Shown piece after piece: positions 45,841-54,771 of a stretch of 64,000 bases of DNA. The first letter of the stretch is position 1. Every line of letters starts with the position of its first letter. The stretch spans positions 1,798,001 through 1,862,000 of the forward strand of contig NZ_CP045488.1 of the NCBI RefSeq assembly GCF_009392895.1. Reading direction: 5' to 3'. Source of the stretch: Natronorubrum aibiense. Lineage in GTDB: Archaea; Halobacteriota; Halobacteria; Halobacteriales; Natrialbaceae. Under the pieces are notes generated by a model. The model had not been told where the DNA came from and did not search any database. It saw nothing but the letters and a program-made list of their open reading frames with translations. Position numbers and translations under genes: made by a program.

Positions 45841-46128
45841 ATGGCCGGTATCATCGACACGATCAAACTCGCGGGCGTGCTCGTGCTCGCACTGCCTGCC
45901 GCACTCGCCGGACTCGAGTTCCTGCTCGTTCGCGGGGAGACGACAGTCGGCGCGATTTTGCTCGGCCTCGCCGTCGCGCTTATCGTCATCGAGCAGCGAC
46001 TGACCACGCCGTCTGATCTCCCCGGCCTCGCTGTGAAACGCGTCGTCGGGACTGTGGCAAGCGATTCAGAATCGGATTCAGATGCGGACGATGAGACAGC
46101 CACCGTCCGTGCCGACGACGACCGCTGA
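45841..46128 (+). CDS. Small membrane protein with acidic tail (DUF7533-like)
   Basis: 95 residues from ATG 45841 (MAGIIDTIKLAGVLVLALPA). TM1 is about 8-28 and TM2 about 36-50. The last 30 residues are Asp/Ser/Glu-rich (SDSESDSDADDETATV). Similar proteins are frequent in haloarchaea (DUF7533 from memory). Function unknown. Convergent with the M24-like gene. Confidence 0.72.
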   Translation: MAGIIDTIKLAGVLVLALPAALAGLEFLLVRGETTVGAILLGLAVALIVIEQRLTTPSDLPGLAVKRVVGTVASDSESDSDADDETATVRADDDR

Positions 46129-46149
46129 TCGGCTTCGAGTTGCTGCCGA

Positions 46150-47286
46150 TTACTCCTCAAGTACCGCCGTCGGCTCGAGCGAGCGCGAACATGCCGGCAG
46201 GTAGATGGCTCGTTCGTCCGCTGTTTTCCGCACGAGAATATCGGCGATCCGCAGCCACTGTCCGTCGGCGACGTGGACGGCCGACTCGAGTCGTACGACG
46301 CTCCCGGGTTCGATCCCGTCGCCGCCCAAGCGGGGTCGTTCGCGGGGCTCGAGGCCCACACCAGTAACCCGGGTCTGGACGGCGTCGGCGTTTTCGAAGC
46401 CAAACGCACGGACTTCGGCCTCGAGGTCGGCTTCGACGGCCGTCACCGATTCGGTGTCTGCGGTCAGCATCGCCGCTGCGGAGCGAAACGATTGTGTCAC
46501 GCCGACGTGAGCACGGCGTTCCCGGCCGCCGTCGCTGTCGACGACGAACGTCCGAACGAGGCCGCCGTGGTAGCCTGCCGGACCGCGAGGTGCCGTCTCG
46601 AGGACGATCGGTTCGCCGGGTCGAAGCGCGACGTCGCCCGTGTCGAGCGTCGAGGGCCGGTGGTCGGGGTTGGGGTTGACGACGGTGTTGCCCGCCGGAA
46701 ACGCCCCCGCCGAGACGATTGCTTCGTCGATCGCGATCCGAAGCCGATCCGGCGTGAGTACCTCGCCGTCGACGACCAGATGACCGTCGTCGATCGTTGC
46801 ATCTGCGAGCAGCGATGCTCCACGGCGGACGCCGGCGGCTGCAGCTGTCTGTGCGCTGGCGATTCGCTCTCGCTCGCGTTCGGTTTTCGTCGCTCGAGCG
46901 CGCTCGATGACGTCGGTCGAGGCGAGTTCGAAGCCGGCCTGCTCGAGGTAGAGTGCGGCGTCGTGTGGGAGTCGGGCCGGCGTCAAGATCGTTTCCGAGC
47001 CGACGCGTTCACACAGGGTTGCAGCGAGCGCCTCGGCTGGATGGCTGCCGGCATCCGTGTCCGTTTCGACGAGCCACGTCTCGCCATCGAAGGCGACGGC
47101 GACGAGTCCGTTCTCGACTGCGAGTCGGGGTCGACAGTAGCGCACGGCGGGATCGCAATCCGAACCGGCGTGGACGACTGCCACGGCCTCGCGGGCCTCA
47201 AGCGCGTCGCTGATCGCCGACTCGAGGTGTGTCGCGACGTCGGCCGTGTCGGTGTCGATACCGGCAGTCGACTCGGCGTCGGTCAC
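46150..47286 (-). CDS. M24 (Xaa-Pro dipeptidase/creatinase) family protein, metal site degenerate
   Basis: 378 residues. An N-terminal creatinase-like domain (about 1-135) precedes a pita-bread fold (about 135-360). In active M24 enzymes five ligands hold two metals. Here the regions read LETAPRGPAGYHGGLVRTFV (second Asp of SDxTRT missing), TGVGLEPRERPRL (His of GHGIG missing), VRLESAVHV (Glu kept) and LRIADILV (Glu of RIED replaced by Ala). So it is probably not a standard metallopeptidase. The stop overlaps the helicase gene start side by four bases (47283-47286, same strand), meaning coupled translation behind the helicase. Confidence 0.82.
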   Translation of the reverse strand: MTDAESTAGIDTDTADVATHLESAISDALEAREAVAVVHAGSDCDPAVRYCRPRLAVENGLVAVAFDGETWLVETDTDAGSHPAEALAATLCERVGSETILTPARLPHDAALYLEQAGFELASTDVIERARATKTERERERIASAQTAAAAGVRRGASLLADATIDDGHLVVDGEVLTPDRLRIAIDEAIVSAGAFPAGNTVVNPNPDHRPSTLDTGDVALRPGEPIVLETAPRGPAGYHGGLVRTFVVDSDGGRERRAHVGVTQSFRSAAAMLTADTESVTAVEADLEAEVRAFGFENADAVQTRVTGVGLEPRERPRLGGDGIEPGSVVRLESAVHVADGQWLRIADILVRKTADERAIYLPACSRSLEPTAVLEE

Positions 47287-49157
47287 GGTGCTTCGGCTTC
47301 GACCTCGTCGCCGTCAGCGTCGGCGTCCTGTGGCTGCTGGGCCTCCTCGATGAGTTCATCGAGCGGCGTGTCGGTCAGCCGGTTGTTGAGCAGGACGTCG
47401 ATCGGCAGCGTTGGCGCACCGTCGACCAGATTCTCGAGCAAGACGAGGCGCTCTCGAGCCCGGGACATGCCGACGTAGAAGACGCGGCGCTCGTTGTCGG
47501 TCAGGACGGGCACCGGCGAGGTGTTCTTGGTGAACTCCTCGACGCCGGGAACGTCCGTTGGATCGTCGACGGTGGCGACCATCTGTTCGACGACTTTTTC
47601 GGTGAGGTCGGTACCGACGATGACGTGGTCGGCCTCACGCCCCTTCGCGGAGTGGATGGTGCCGACGCGGACGCGATCGGTCTCCATACCCAGATACTCG
47701 CCGATCGCGAAGTACGATCGGATGCTTTTCTTCTGGAAGTTGGTGACTTTCCGGACCATGTCGCCGGCCGACGCCGGGCCGGGCATGAACGGCGCGTGGT
47801 CCTGAATGACTTCTGCAGGGATCATCAACTCCGCGAGGTCGTCGATGCCGGCTTCTTCCTGGCGGTCATCGATCTCGTCGAAGAGGTCGTCGCGCTCGTT
47901 GGTGCCGAACGCCGACTCCTGAAGCATGTCGGCGAGTCGGCGGGCCTGGAGCCCAGTGACGTCCTCGCCGCGGTCGATCGCTTCGACGGCCCGGACGTAC
48001 TGGGTGAGCCGGTCGGTCCACATCCGCTGGTCGGTCAGCGACGTAAACGGCACGCCTTCGGTGATGAACTCGTCGATGAACTGGAACATCTGGTAGCGTG
48101 CCCGGAACAGGATCATGATCGTCCCGTCGCCCTCGATGAGCGTCCGGCGAACGTTTCGGACGACGTCGAGCATCGACGCATTCCGACGCGCCTCAACGGC
48201 ACCGCCTTCTTTGCGCGGCTTGAGGTCTTTGTCCTGCCGGGTCTCGATGTGTCGAATCTCCTTGTTGACCGCGTTGAGGACGTTCGAAGGGAGCCGATAG
48301 GAGTTGGGCAGAATAATGTCCTCGTCGACCGCTTCGTCGAGCAAGAGTGCGGGGTCGGCACCCTGCCACGAGTAGACGACCTGGTCGTCGTCACCGGCGA
48401 TCAGGACTTCTTTCATGTGGGGCTTCCACTCCTCGTAGACGTCGTACTGCAGCGTGGTGATGTCCTGAAACTCGTCGATCACCAGATAGTCGACGTTCGG
48501 AAGCAAGGAACGCTGCTTGACGCGTTCTAACATGTCCGCGAAGCCGATCTTCCCCTGCTCGCCTTTGTAATTGCGCCAGCCACGGATCGCTTCGGGGACG
48601 TCGATCCGGTCGTCGTCGGACGGCCACGTCGGGGTGTACTTGTTGCCCTCTTGGGCATTCGGATCGATTTCGGGTGGGAGACGGACTTCCTCCTGATCCC
48701 ACTGGAAGGGGACATCGTACCACTCCGAGACCTCACGGCCGGTTCGCTGGAGCCACTGGCTGGTCGCAATGACCTTGTTTCCGATGGTCGTCGACCGAGC
48801 GGTACGGCGTCCGGCACCGCTGTACTCGTCTTCGTACTCGATGCCGAACTCCTCGCAGAACTCTTCTTTATCAGATTCGCCGATGACGTCGCTTCGAGAG
48901 AGATCAAGCAGTTCGTAGGCTTTCGCGTGCATCGTACAGACGTTACCCTGCAGTGCACGCGGGCTTTCGTCGAGTCGCTCTGCCAGTCGTTCGCGAACCT
49001 CCTGTGCAGCCGCTCGCGTGTACGAGACGACGAGGATATCCCGGAAACTCACACCCTCTTGCTCGAGGATCTCTTCGACGTGGTCGAGCAGGGCTGTCGT
49101 CTTACCGCTGCCCGGACCACCGAACAACCGGGTCACCTTCGTCTCCGTAGTACTCAT
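47283..49157 (-). CDS. UvrD/Rep-family superfamily 1 DNA helicase
   Basis: 624 residues. Motif I GGPGSGKTTALLDHV, motif Ia VVSYTRAAAQEVRERL, motif II YLVIDEFQDIT (DEFQ), motif III AGDDDQVVYSWQGA, motif IV region ILPNSYRLP, motif V VGTIHSAKGREADHV and motif VI RVFYVGMSRARERL are all present. It is a 3'-5' SF1A helicase for DNA repair or replication restart. The insertion 2B domain is shorter than in bacterial UvrD. The acidic C-terminus (DADADGDEVEAEAP) runs directly into the M24-like gene. Confidence 0.95.
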   Translation of the reverse strand: MSTTETKVTRLFGGPGSGKTTALLDHVEEILEQEGVSFRDILVVSYTRAAAQEVRERLAERLDESPRALQGNVCTMHAKAYELLDLSRSDVIGESDKEEFCEEFGIEYEDEYSGAGRRTARSTTIGNKVIATSQWLQRTGREVSEWYDVPFQWDQEEVRLPPEIDPNAQEGNKYTPTWPSDDDRIDVPEAIRGWRNYKGEQGKIGFADMLERVKQRSLLPNVDYLVIDEFQDITTLQYDVYEEWKPHMKEVLIAGDDDQVVYSWQGADPALLLDEAVDEDIILPNSYRLPSNVLNAVNKEIRHIETRQDKDLKPRKEGGAVEARRNASMLDVVRNVRRTLIEGDGTIMILFRARYQMFQFIDEFITEGVPFTSLTDQRMWTDRLTQYVRAVEAIDRGEDVTGLQARRLADMLQESAFGTNERDDLFDEIDDRQEEAGIDDLAELMIPAEVIQDHAPFMPGPASAGDMVRKVTNFQKKSIRSYFAIGEYLGMETDRVRVGTIHSAKGREADHVIVGTDLTEKVVEQMVATVDDPTDVPGVEEFTKNTSPVPVLTDNERRVFYVGMSRARERLVLLENLVDGAPTLPIDVLLNNRLTDTPLDELIEEAQQPQDADADGDEVEAEAP

Positions 49158-49330
49158 TGTAGCTGTTCAAGAGCGCAATACCCATAAGTCACGTGGGTTT
49201 TCGGCGATAGAAAGGCAACTGGCGGTCCGTCGCTGCGAACGAATTCACCAGACTGCATCGGGGTCAGTCGGGTCGAGCGAGGAGGAGTCCGTCAGATCGA
49301 TCTGAGCGGGGTCGGCTCGCGACCGACTCG

Positions 49331-49489
49331 CTACTGATTTCTCGAGGACCGTGCGGCTCGGATCTCCGCGCCGTCACGGATCTTGTCCTGACAGTTGGGA
49401 CAGACTCGAGGATCGTCGACACCGGGTGGGGTAAACACACGAGCGTACGCGTCCGTCACGAACGCACCGCAGTTCTGGCATTCCGGCAT
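49331..49489 (-). CDS. Very small zinc-ribbon protein (DUF7563-like)
   Basis: 52 residues: starts MPECQNCGAFVTDAYARVF, with a second pair CPNCQDK and a basic end. Two CxxC knuckles give one zinc ribbon. Similar haloarchaeal proteins (DUF7563 from memory) occur in many copies per genome. Upstream (49490-49560) is AT-rich and fits its promoter. The rest of 49158-49330 shows nothing further. Confidence 0.75.
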   Translation of the reverse strand: MPECQNCGAFVTDAYARVFTPPGVDDPRVCPNCQDKIRDGAEIRAARSSRNQ

Positions 49490-49666
49490 TGTTATTCTCG
49501 TATTCCTATTAGGAAGTAATACAGTATAGTTCTATCGCACGACGGGAGTTGAAAATCCTCGAACGCGGCTGCTGACGGCTATCGTCTCGGTTCGACGAAC
49601 TCGAGGTGGCGTTATCTCGTGCGTGACGCAACAAAATGAGCGGTTTCGGGGTGTCTTCCGTGAGCC

Positions 49667-49852
49667 CTACGGCGTCGGTTCCCACCCACAAACGGTACAG
49701 GAGCTTGCAGCGGTATCGTGGAGACCACCACACTCGGGGCACTGTTTCTTATTATAATCGTGTTCCCACCCGATTCGTTCTACCGTGTGACCGCGATCCG
49801 AAAGGAATTGATCAATGACGTCGTCACCGGCATCATTGGGTGAGGTTGCCAT
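49667..49852 (-). CDS. HVO_0416-type zinc-finger µ-protein
   Basis: 61 residues from ATG 49852 (MATSPNDAGDDVIDQFLSDRG). Two Cys pairs (CPECGG, CTVCGW) bind one zinc. The core YNKKQCPECGGLHD with WEP near the end matches what I recall of the HVO_0416 family. Haloferax one-zinc µ-proteins of this kind have been linked to swarming and biofilm. The promoter lies in the AT-rich AATATTAAATCAT at about 49872-49884. Confidence 0.78.
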   Translation of the reverse strand: MATSPNDAGDDVIDQFLSDRGHTVERIGWEHDYNKKQCPECGGLHDTAASSCTVCGWEPTP

Positions 49853-50090
49853 AGGTGTGTGAATAGCTCCCACAATATTAAATCATCGGGTTCACCCACA
49901 GATCTGCCTCGAGTGAAACGAACACCACCCGGTACCCGTTGCCGCCGACAAAACAGTCGAACCGGCGTCTCGAAACTGTCAGCTGACACTCGCTCCATCA
50001 TCCAGTCCGAGCCCGGTTCGATCGGTCACCTCGCCGGTTCGGGCCGGTTCGACCCGCGGGTTTTTCTCCGTTACTCACCAACCCATGCGT

Positions 50091-50930
50091 ATGAGTGACC
50101 TGCGCCTCGATGCGACTCAACTCGATCGCTACTCGAGACACGTAATCATGGACGAGATCGGGCCCGAGGGCCAACAGCGGCTGCTCGAGGGCTCGGTGTT
50201 GATCGTTGGTGCGGGCGGGCTCGGCTCGCCGGCGATCCAGTACCTCGCAGCCGCGGGCGTCGGTCGGCTAGGGATCGTCGACGACGACGCCGTCGAGCGG
50301 TCGAACCTGCAACGTCAGATCGTCCACGGTGACGACGACGTCGGCCGGCCGAAAGTCCAGAGCGCGGCCGACTACGTCGCGACGCTGAACCCCGACATCG
50401 ACGTCGATACCTACGAAACGCGACTCACGACCGACAACGTGGCCGAGCTCGTCGCCGAGTACGACATCGTCCTCGACGCCAGCGACAACTTCGCGACCCG
50501 GTACCTGCTCAACGACCACTGTGTGCTCAGCGAGACACCGCTGTCCCACGGCGCAATCTACCGCTTCGAAGGACAGGTGACGACGTTTACCAACGACCGC
50601 GGTGGTGAAAACGAGGACCCGCCGTGTTACCGCTGCATTTTCCCCGAAGCGCCCGAACCCGGGACCGTCCCCGACTGTGCGACTACTGGCGTGCTCGGCG
50701 TCCTGCCCGGCACTGTCGGCTGTATTCAGGCCACAGAGGTCGTCAAGTACCTGCTCGGCAAGGGTGAGTTGCTCGAGGGCCGCCTGCTCATGTACGACGC
50801 GATGGGCATGACGTTCGAGACGGTCGACGTGCTCTCGAACCCGGAGTGTCCCGTCTGTGGCGACGATCCAGCCATCGAGTCGATCGAGGACGTCGCCTAC
50901 GAGGGCACGTGCGAGATTTCGGCCGATTAA
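50091..50930 (+). CDS. ubaA: E1-like SAMP-activating enzyme (ThiF/MoeB family)
   Basis: 279 residues from ATG 50091 (MSDLRLDATQLDRYSRHVIM). The Rossmann ATP loop is VLIVGAGGLGSPAIQYLAAAG. The adenylation Asp/Arg region is DDDAVERSNLQRQ, and DASDNFATRYLLND is typical. The active-site Cys is in PDCATTGVLGVLPG. Zinc pairs CYRC and CPVC. UbaA adenylates small archaeal modifier proteins for protein conjugation and for sulfur transfer to tRNA and molybdopterin. The 3' end overlaps the convergent next gene by four bases. Confidence 0.93.
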   Translation: MSDLRLDATQLDRYSRHVIMDEIGPEGQQRLLEGSVLIVGAGGLGSPAIQYLAAAGVGRLGIVDDDAVERSNLQRQIVHGDDDVGRPKVQSAADYVATLNPDIDVDTYETRLTTDNVAELVAEYDIVLDASDNFATRYLLNDHCVLSETPLSHGAIYRFEGQVTTFTNDRGGENEDPPCYRCIFPEAPEPGTVPDCATTGVLGVLPGTVGCIQATEVVKYLLGKGELLEGRLLMYDAMGMTFETVDVLSNPECPVCGDDPAIESIEDVAYEGTCEISAD

Positions 50931-51925
50931 ACGGTTGTCTCGGTCGTCTCACGAACCCACGAAAGAACGCTGACCACGCCGTCGTACAGCTCTCGCCCGC
51001 CGAGGACGGCGACACAGGAGACGAACGCGGTGGTCCCGAGTTTACCGCCAGCGCCGGCGAACGCGGGCGTGACCGCGAGAAAGACGAGCCCGCAGAGGCC
51101 GCCAGCGAGGACGACGGACCCGAGCGATAACCGCTTCGGATTCGACATCCCCACGAACGACGCACAGAAGGCCACGGTGGCGAGCGTCCCACCGAGTTCC
51201 GGCAGCGCGAGCGGAAACGCCACGCCGGCGACGACACCGACGACGGCTGATCCGACGACTGGCCCCCACTCGAGGCGCACGCTCGAGGCGACCGTCGCGG
51301 TAGCCCCGACGACCGCGACAGGGACGATCAGCGAGACGAGTTCCCACTGCGGCGTGCCAGCGGGGGCAAATTCGAGCCCAGCGAACGCGGCCGCCGTGAG
51401 ACAGCCAAACAGCGCGAGCGTGCCGAGTTTGCCGCCGACGCCCCCGAATGTCTCGGTCGTCGCGACGAAGCCGAGGCCCGCGATGAGTCCCGCGAGGGCA
51501 ACGGACTCGAGCGACGGGAACGCCACGGGTGAGGCCATGCCGACGAACGAGCCGCAGTACGCCGGTACGTCGATGCGTGGGAGCGCGAGGCCGGTGATCA
51601 GGCCGACCAGTGCGGAAGCGAGCACCGGGCCGAGGTCGGCGTGGATGCTCAGGACGTAGGTGACGACGGCACCGGCGACGACCGCGAGCGCGTTGGTTGC
51701 GTCCGCTCGATCGAAGCCGGTGGTTTTGAACGGGCCAAGCACTCGCTTGTGCTCGAGCACGCCGGCGACGGCGGCGATGAACACGAGCCCAGCCTGTGCG
51801 CCGACCGTTCCGGGCGGCGTCTCGACGGGTGCGGCCAGCGAGCCCACGAGCAACGTGCCGGCGGTCAGCAACAGTGCGACGTAGCCGGCGAACTGGACCG
51901 GACGGTACACGACTCGAACGAACAA
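50927..51925 (-). CDS. Internally duplicated multi-pass membrane protein, unknown function
   Basis: 332 residues, about ten hydrophobic helices. The two halves repeat a module. In the first copy CGSFVGMASP is followed by LESVALAGLIAGLGFVA and TETFGGVGGKLGTLALFG. In the second CASFVGMSNP is followed by LGSVVLAGGLCGLVFLA and TPAFAGAGGKLGTTAFVS. This conserved S-F-V-G-M-(A)-S/N-P and G-G-x-G-G-K-L-G-T pair recalls pore or substrate-site re-entrant loops of inverted- or direct-repeat transporters. I do not recognise the family; it may be a haloarchaeal transporter or channel. Confidence 0.78.
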   Translation of the reverse strand: MFVRVVYRPVQFAGYVALLLTAGTLLVGSLAAPVETPPGTVGAQAGLVFIAAVAGVLEHKRVLGPFKTTGFDRADATNALAVVAGAVVTYVLSIHADLGPVLASALVGLITGLALPRIDVPAYCGSFVGMASPVAFPSLESVALAGLIAGLGFVATTETFGGVGGKLGTLALFGCLTAAAFAGLEFAPAGTPQWELVSLIVPVAVVGATATVASSVRLEWGPVVGSAVVGVVAGVAFPLALPELGGTLATVAFCASFVGMSNPKRLSLGSVVLAGGLCGLVFLAVTPAFAGAGGKLGTTAFVSCVAVLGGRELYDGVVSVLSWVRETTETTV

Positions 51926-51969
51926 AAGGACCGACGAGAGGGTTTCGGTTCGCTGCAGGCAGGTCGCCG

Positions 51970-52755
51970 TTAGCTCCGCAACAGCCCGCCGTCGATGGGT
52001 ACTTCGACGCCGTTGACGAAGCTCGCGCGGGGACTCGAGAGCACAGCCACGATATCGCCCAGTTCACGGGGCTCGCCGATTCGATCCATCGGAATCTCAC
52101 TCGCGAGTTCCGCCAGCCCGTGGTCGTAGTCGTCGTAGACGCCGCGTTCGATGTTCGCTTCGATCAGTTCCTCGATTCGAGGCGTCTCGATCGTCCCCGG
52201 CAGGACCGCGTTGGCGCGGATCTCGGGCGCGAACTCCCGCGAGATCGTCTTCACGAGCCCGATCACGCCTCTGCGAACCGAGTTCGACAACAGGAGACCA
52301 TCGGCGACCTCTCTGACTGTTCGGGACGTGATACACGTGATCGAGCCGTACGCCGACTCGAGGAGGTGTTCGTGGGCCTGTTCGACCGTCCAGACGACGC
52401 TCATCACCAGCAGGTCGTAGGCCTGGTACCAGTCCTGTTCGTCGGTCTCGAGGAAGGTCGTACTCGGTGGCCCGCCCGAGGAAGTGACGAGGTGGTCGAG
52501 GCCGCCGAAGGCGCCGACCGTCTCGCTGACGAGGTGGGAGACCTCGTCCGGGTCCGTGAGGTCCGTCGGCGTCGCACGAACCTCCCCCGTGGCCGTCTCG
52601 GCGAGTTCCTCACGAGCATCCTCGAGTCGCTGCTCGTCGCGTCCACAGATCATCACGTTCGCGCCCTCCTCGGCGAGGGCCTGTGCGCTCGCAAAGCCGA
52701 GGCCGCTCGAGGAGGCCGTCACCAGTGCGCTGTTGCCGTCGAGATCGAGATCCAT
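51970..52755 (-). CDS. SDR-fold oxidoreductase with altered active site
   Basis: 261 residues from ATG 52755 (MDLDLDGNSALVTASSSGLG). The nucleotide-binding motif is TASSSGLGFASA (TGxxxGxG type), with DLTDPDEV and the motif SSGGPP in place of NNAG. The catalytic Ser is ITSRTV, but the Y-x-x-x-K reads LLLSNSVRR, so Tyr and Lys are absent. The C-terminus VLPGTIETPRIEEL and GGLLRS are normal. A group of FabG-like SDRs with S-N-x-x-R instead of Y-x-x-S-K exists in other microbes, so it may be a real variant rather than decay. Confidence 0.88.
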   Translation of the reverse strand: MDLDLDGNSALVTASSSGLGFASAQALAEEGANVMICGRDEQRLEDAREELAETATGEVRATPTDLTDPDEVSHLVSETVGAFGGLDHLVTSSGGPPSTTFLETDEQDWYQAYDLLVMSVVWTVEQAHEHLLESAYGSITCITSRTVREVADGLLLSNSVRRGVIGLVKTISREFAPEIRANAVLPGTIETPRIEELIEANIERGVYDDYDHGLAELASEIPMDRIGEPRELGDIVAVLSSPRASFVNGVEVPIDGGLLRS

Positions 52756-52850
52756 ACGCGAGCCCACGACGGGGAGGGACAAAGGCCCGGTGTCGCAGGC
52801 AAACGGCTCGCGCGCGGTTTCCGTCACAAGCGGGGACGACGGCTGTGGAC

Positions 52851-54326
52851 TCAGTCCGCGCCCAGCCCGTCGAAGTAAATCGCGCGCCGTTCGTCGGCCG
52901 CCGGTGTCGTCACCAGGGAGACGACGACGGTGACGACGAGCCCGAGTCCCATGCCGACGATGCCGGCCGTCCAGCCGGCGTAGCTGCCGGGGACAGCGGC
53001 GAGAAAGAGACTCGAGAGATAGAACAGTTGACTGGTGACGATCCCGGCCGTGATCCCGGCTCGAGTCGTCTTGCGCCAGTAGAGGGCGATGAGGACGGGC
53101 AAAGCGAGCTGTGCGAAGCCGCTGAAGGCTGCATCGCCCAGTTCGAACAGCGTCGCCGGGTTGAGCAGACTCGCCCCGAACGCGGCGGTCGCGAAGATCA
53201 CGACGCCGACTCGAGCGAGCAGATCCTCCCGTCGCGCCGCGAGGGTCTGGTCGACAAAGGGTCGGTAGAGGTCTCGCGTAAAGTACGACGAGCCAGAGAG
53301 CAGCATCGAGTCCGAAGAGGACATCATCGCAGCCATCGCGCCAGCGATGACGAGCGCGGCGAACCAGACCGGGGTGTACTCGGCGAGGATCACGGGGAGG
53401 ACGTTGTCACCCGCCGGAATCGCCACGTCGAGCCCGCGCGCCCACGCGCCGAGCATGAACGAGGGGACAAAGAGGAGGACACAGAGGATCGGCCACAGCG
53501 CGAACGAGCGTTTGAGCACCGTCCGAGAGCCGGCGGCGAAAAAGCGCTGGTTCACTTGCGGGAACATCGCGACACCGAAGCCGATCGTGATCGCCGTCGA
53601 GAGCATCCACTGCGGCGTGTAGTAGGCGCTGCCGAGCGAGAGGAACGCAGCGGTTTCTTCGCTCGAGGCGAGCGCCGCCGTCGCCGCATCTGGGCCACCG
53701 ACGGCGGCGAGCACCCACAGCAGCGCGACCCAGGTGGTGACGAGCATGAACGCCCCCTGCAGGGTGTCCGTCCACGCGATGCCGCGCATCCCGGCGACGA
53801 CGACGTAGAGGATCATGAACGCGGTGATCAGCCCCGCTCCGATGGCGTAGGGAACGGTTCCTTCGGTCAGCGCCTCGAGGGCGGTGCCGGCCCCGACCTG
53901 TTGGAGCATGACGTACGGAAAGAGCCAGAGCAGACTGATGCCGGCAACGAGACCCCGAAGTCGCCGTGAGGCGAACCGATCGCCGAGCATCTCGCCGAGC
54001 GTGACGTAACCGTACTCCTGCCCGAGCAGCCACTGCTTGTAGCCGATGACGTACCAGAGGATGGCGAAGATGAGCCCGTCCATCAGCCCCATCACGAGGA
54101 TCCATTCGGGACCCTGAGCGTAGGCGATGTTCGGCCCGGCGAAGAAGGTAAACGCCGACAGCAGCGTGGCGAAGGTCGTAAACAGCAGGACGATCGTGCC
54201 GAGCGTCCGACTCGCGAGATAGAAGTCCTCCGCGGTCCGGTCGGTCAGCCGGTAGGCGATCAGTCCGACGACCAGCGCCAGCAGGAGGTAGCCGACGATG
54301 ATCCCGAGTTGCAGCGTCACGCTCAC
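52851..54326 (-). CDS. Sodium:solute symporter (SSS family)
   Basis: 491 residues with about 13 membrane helices. Family stretches: LASRTLGTIVLLFTTFATLLSAFTF, YGYVTLGEMLGDRF, VVVAGMRGIAWTDTLQGAFM and AGAMAAMMSSSDSMLLSGSSYF (Na+ site serines). It takes up an organic solute with Na+ at the cytoplasmic membrane. The DUF3311 gene overlaps its start by four bases (ATGA 54323-54326), a pairing seen for pantothenate-type and related SSS carriers. The substrate is not assigned. Confidence 0.93.
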   Translation of the reverse strand: MSVTLQLGIIVGYLLLALVVGLIAYRLTDRTAEDFYLASRTLGTIVLLFTTFATLLSAFTFFAGPNIAYAQGPEWILVMGLMDGLIFAILWYVIGYKQWLLGQEYGYVTLGEMLGDRFASRRLRGLVAGISLLWLFPYVMLQQVGAGTALEALTEGTVPYAIGAGLITAFMILYVVVAGMRGIAWTDTLQGAFMLVTTWVALLWVLAAVGGPDAATAALASSEETAAFLSLGSAYYTPQWMLSTAITIGFGVAMFPQVNQRFFAAGSRTVLKRSFALWPILCVLLFVPSFMLGAWARGLDVAIPAGDNVLPVILAEYTPVWFAALVIAGAMAAMMSSSDSMLLSGSSYFTRDLYRPFVDQTLAARREDLLARVGVVIFATAAFGASLLNPATLFELGDAAFSGFAQLALPVLIALYWRKTTRAGITAGIVTSQLFYLSSLFLAAVPGSYAGWTAGIVGMGLGLVVTVVVSLVTTPAADERRAIYFDGLGAD

Positions 54327-54598
54327 GGGCGCTCACCTCCGCGCGCCGAGTGCGTGGTGTGGTCCGCTCCGTGCCCGCGACTCGAGGCCGTTGTGTCCGT
54401 TTCGACGCCGATTCCCCACGCTCGCTTCGTAAAAATCCAGAAGACGACCGAGGCGAGTCCCATCCAGCCGACGTGCCACCACAGCCACAGCGGCAGGCCC
54501 GCGACGACCGCCGCCGATCCCCAGAGGAACCACGGAATCGCAAGTCCACAGAGGACGATTGCAACCGCGAGCCAGCCCGCACGTTCCAGACGTCGCAT
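54323..54598 (-). CDS. DUF3311 small membrane partner of the SSS symporter
   Basis: 91 residues from ATG 54598 (MRRLERAGWLAVAIVLCG). Two helices (about 7-27 and 33-58) with the DUF3311 signature IPWFLWGSAAVVAGLPLWLWWHVGWM. Proteins like YhdT/DUF3311 are encoded directly before SSS carriers and are thought to be accessory subunits. The C-terminal His/Thr-rich tail is variable. It overlaps the next gene by four bases, so translation is coupled. Confidence 0.88.
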   Translation of the reverse strand: MRRLERAGWLAVAIVLCGLAIPWFLWGSAAVVAGLPLWLWWHVGWMGLASVVFWIFTKRAWGIGVETDTTASSRGHGADHTTHSARGGERP

Positions 54599-54771
54599 AT
54601 CGGGTTGTTGGGCCCGACGTTGGTAATCGTTTCCCTTCAACAGCGCTTATTGAAGAAATTGCGTTGTCGATACGCCGGTCGCGTCCCATCATCGGTTTCG
54701 GAACCTAAAACTGTTCTTTCAGCGACGAAAAAACGTATAGGGATCGACAGGCGACAGTAATCCGAACTGAC

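Noticed and set aside
52683-53969. 428-codon open frame opposite the SSS symporter
   Set aside because: Highly charged antisense shadow with no hydrophobic pattern or motif, while the minus strand is a standard symporter.
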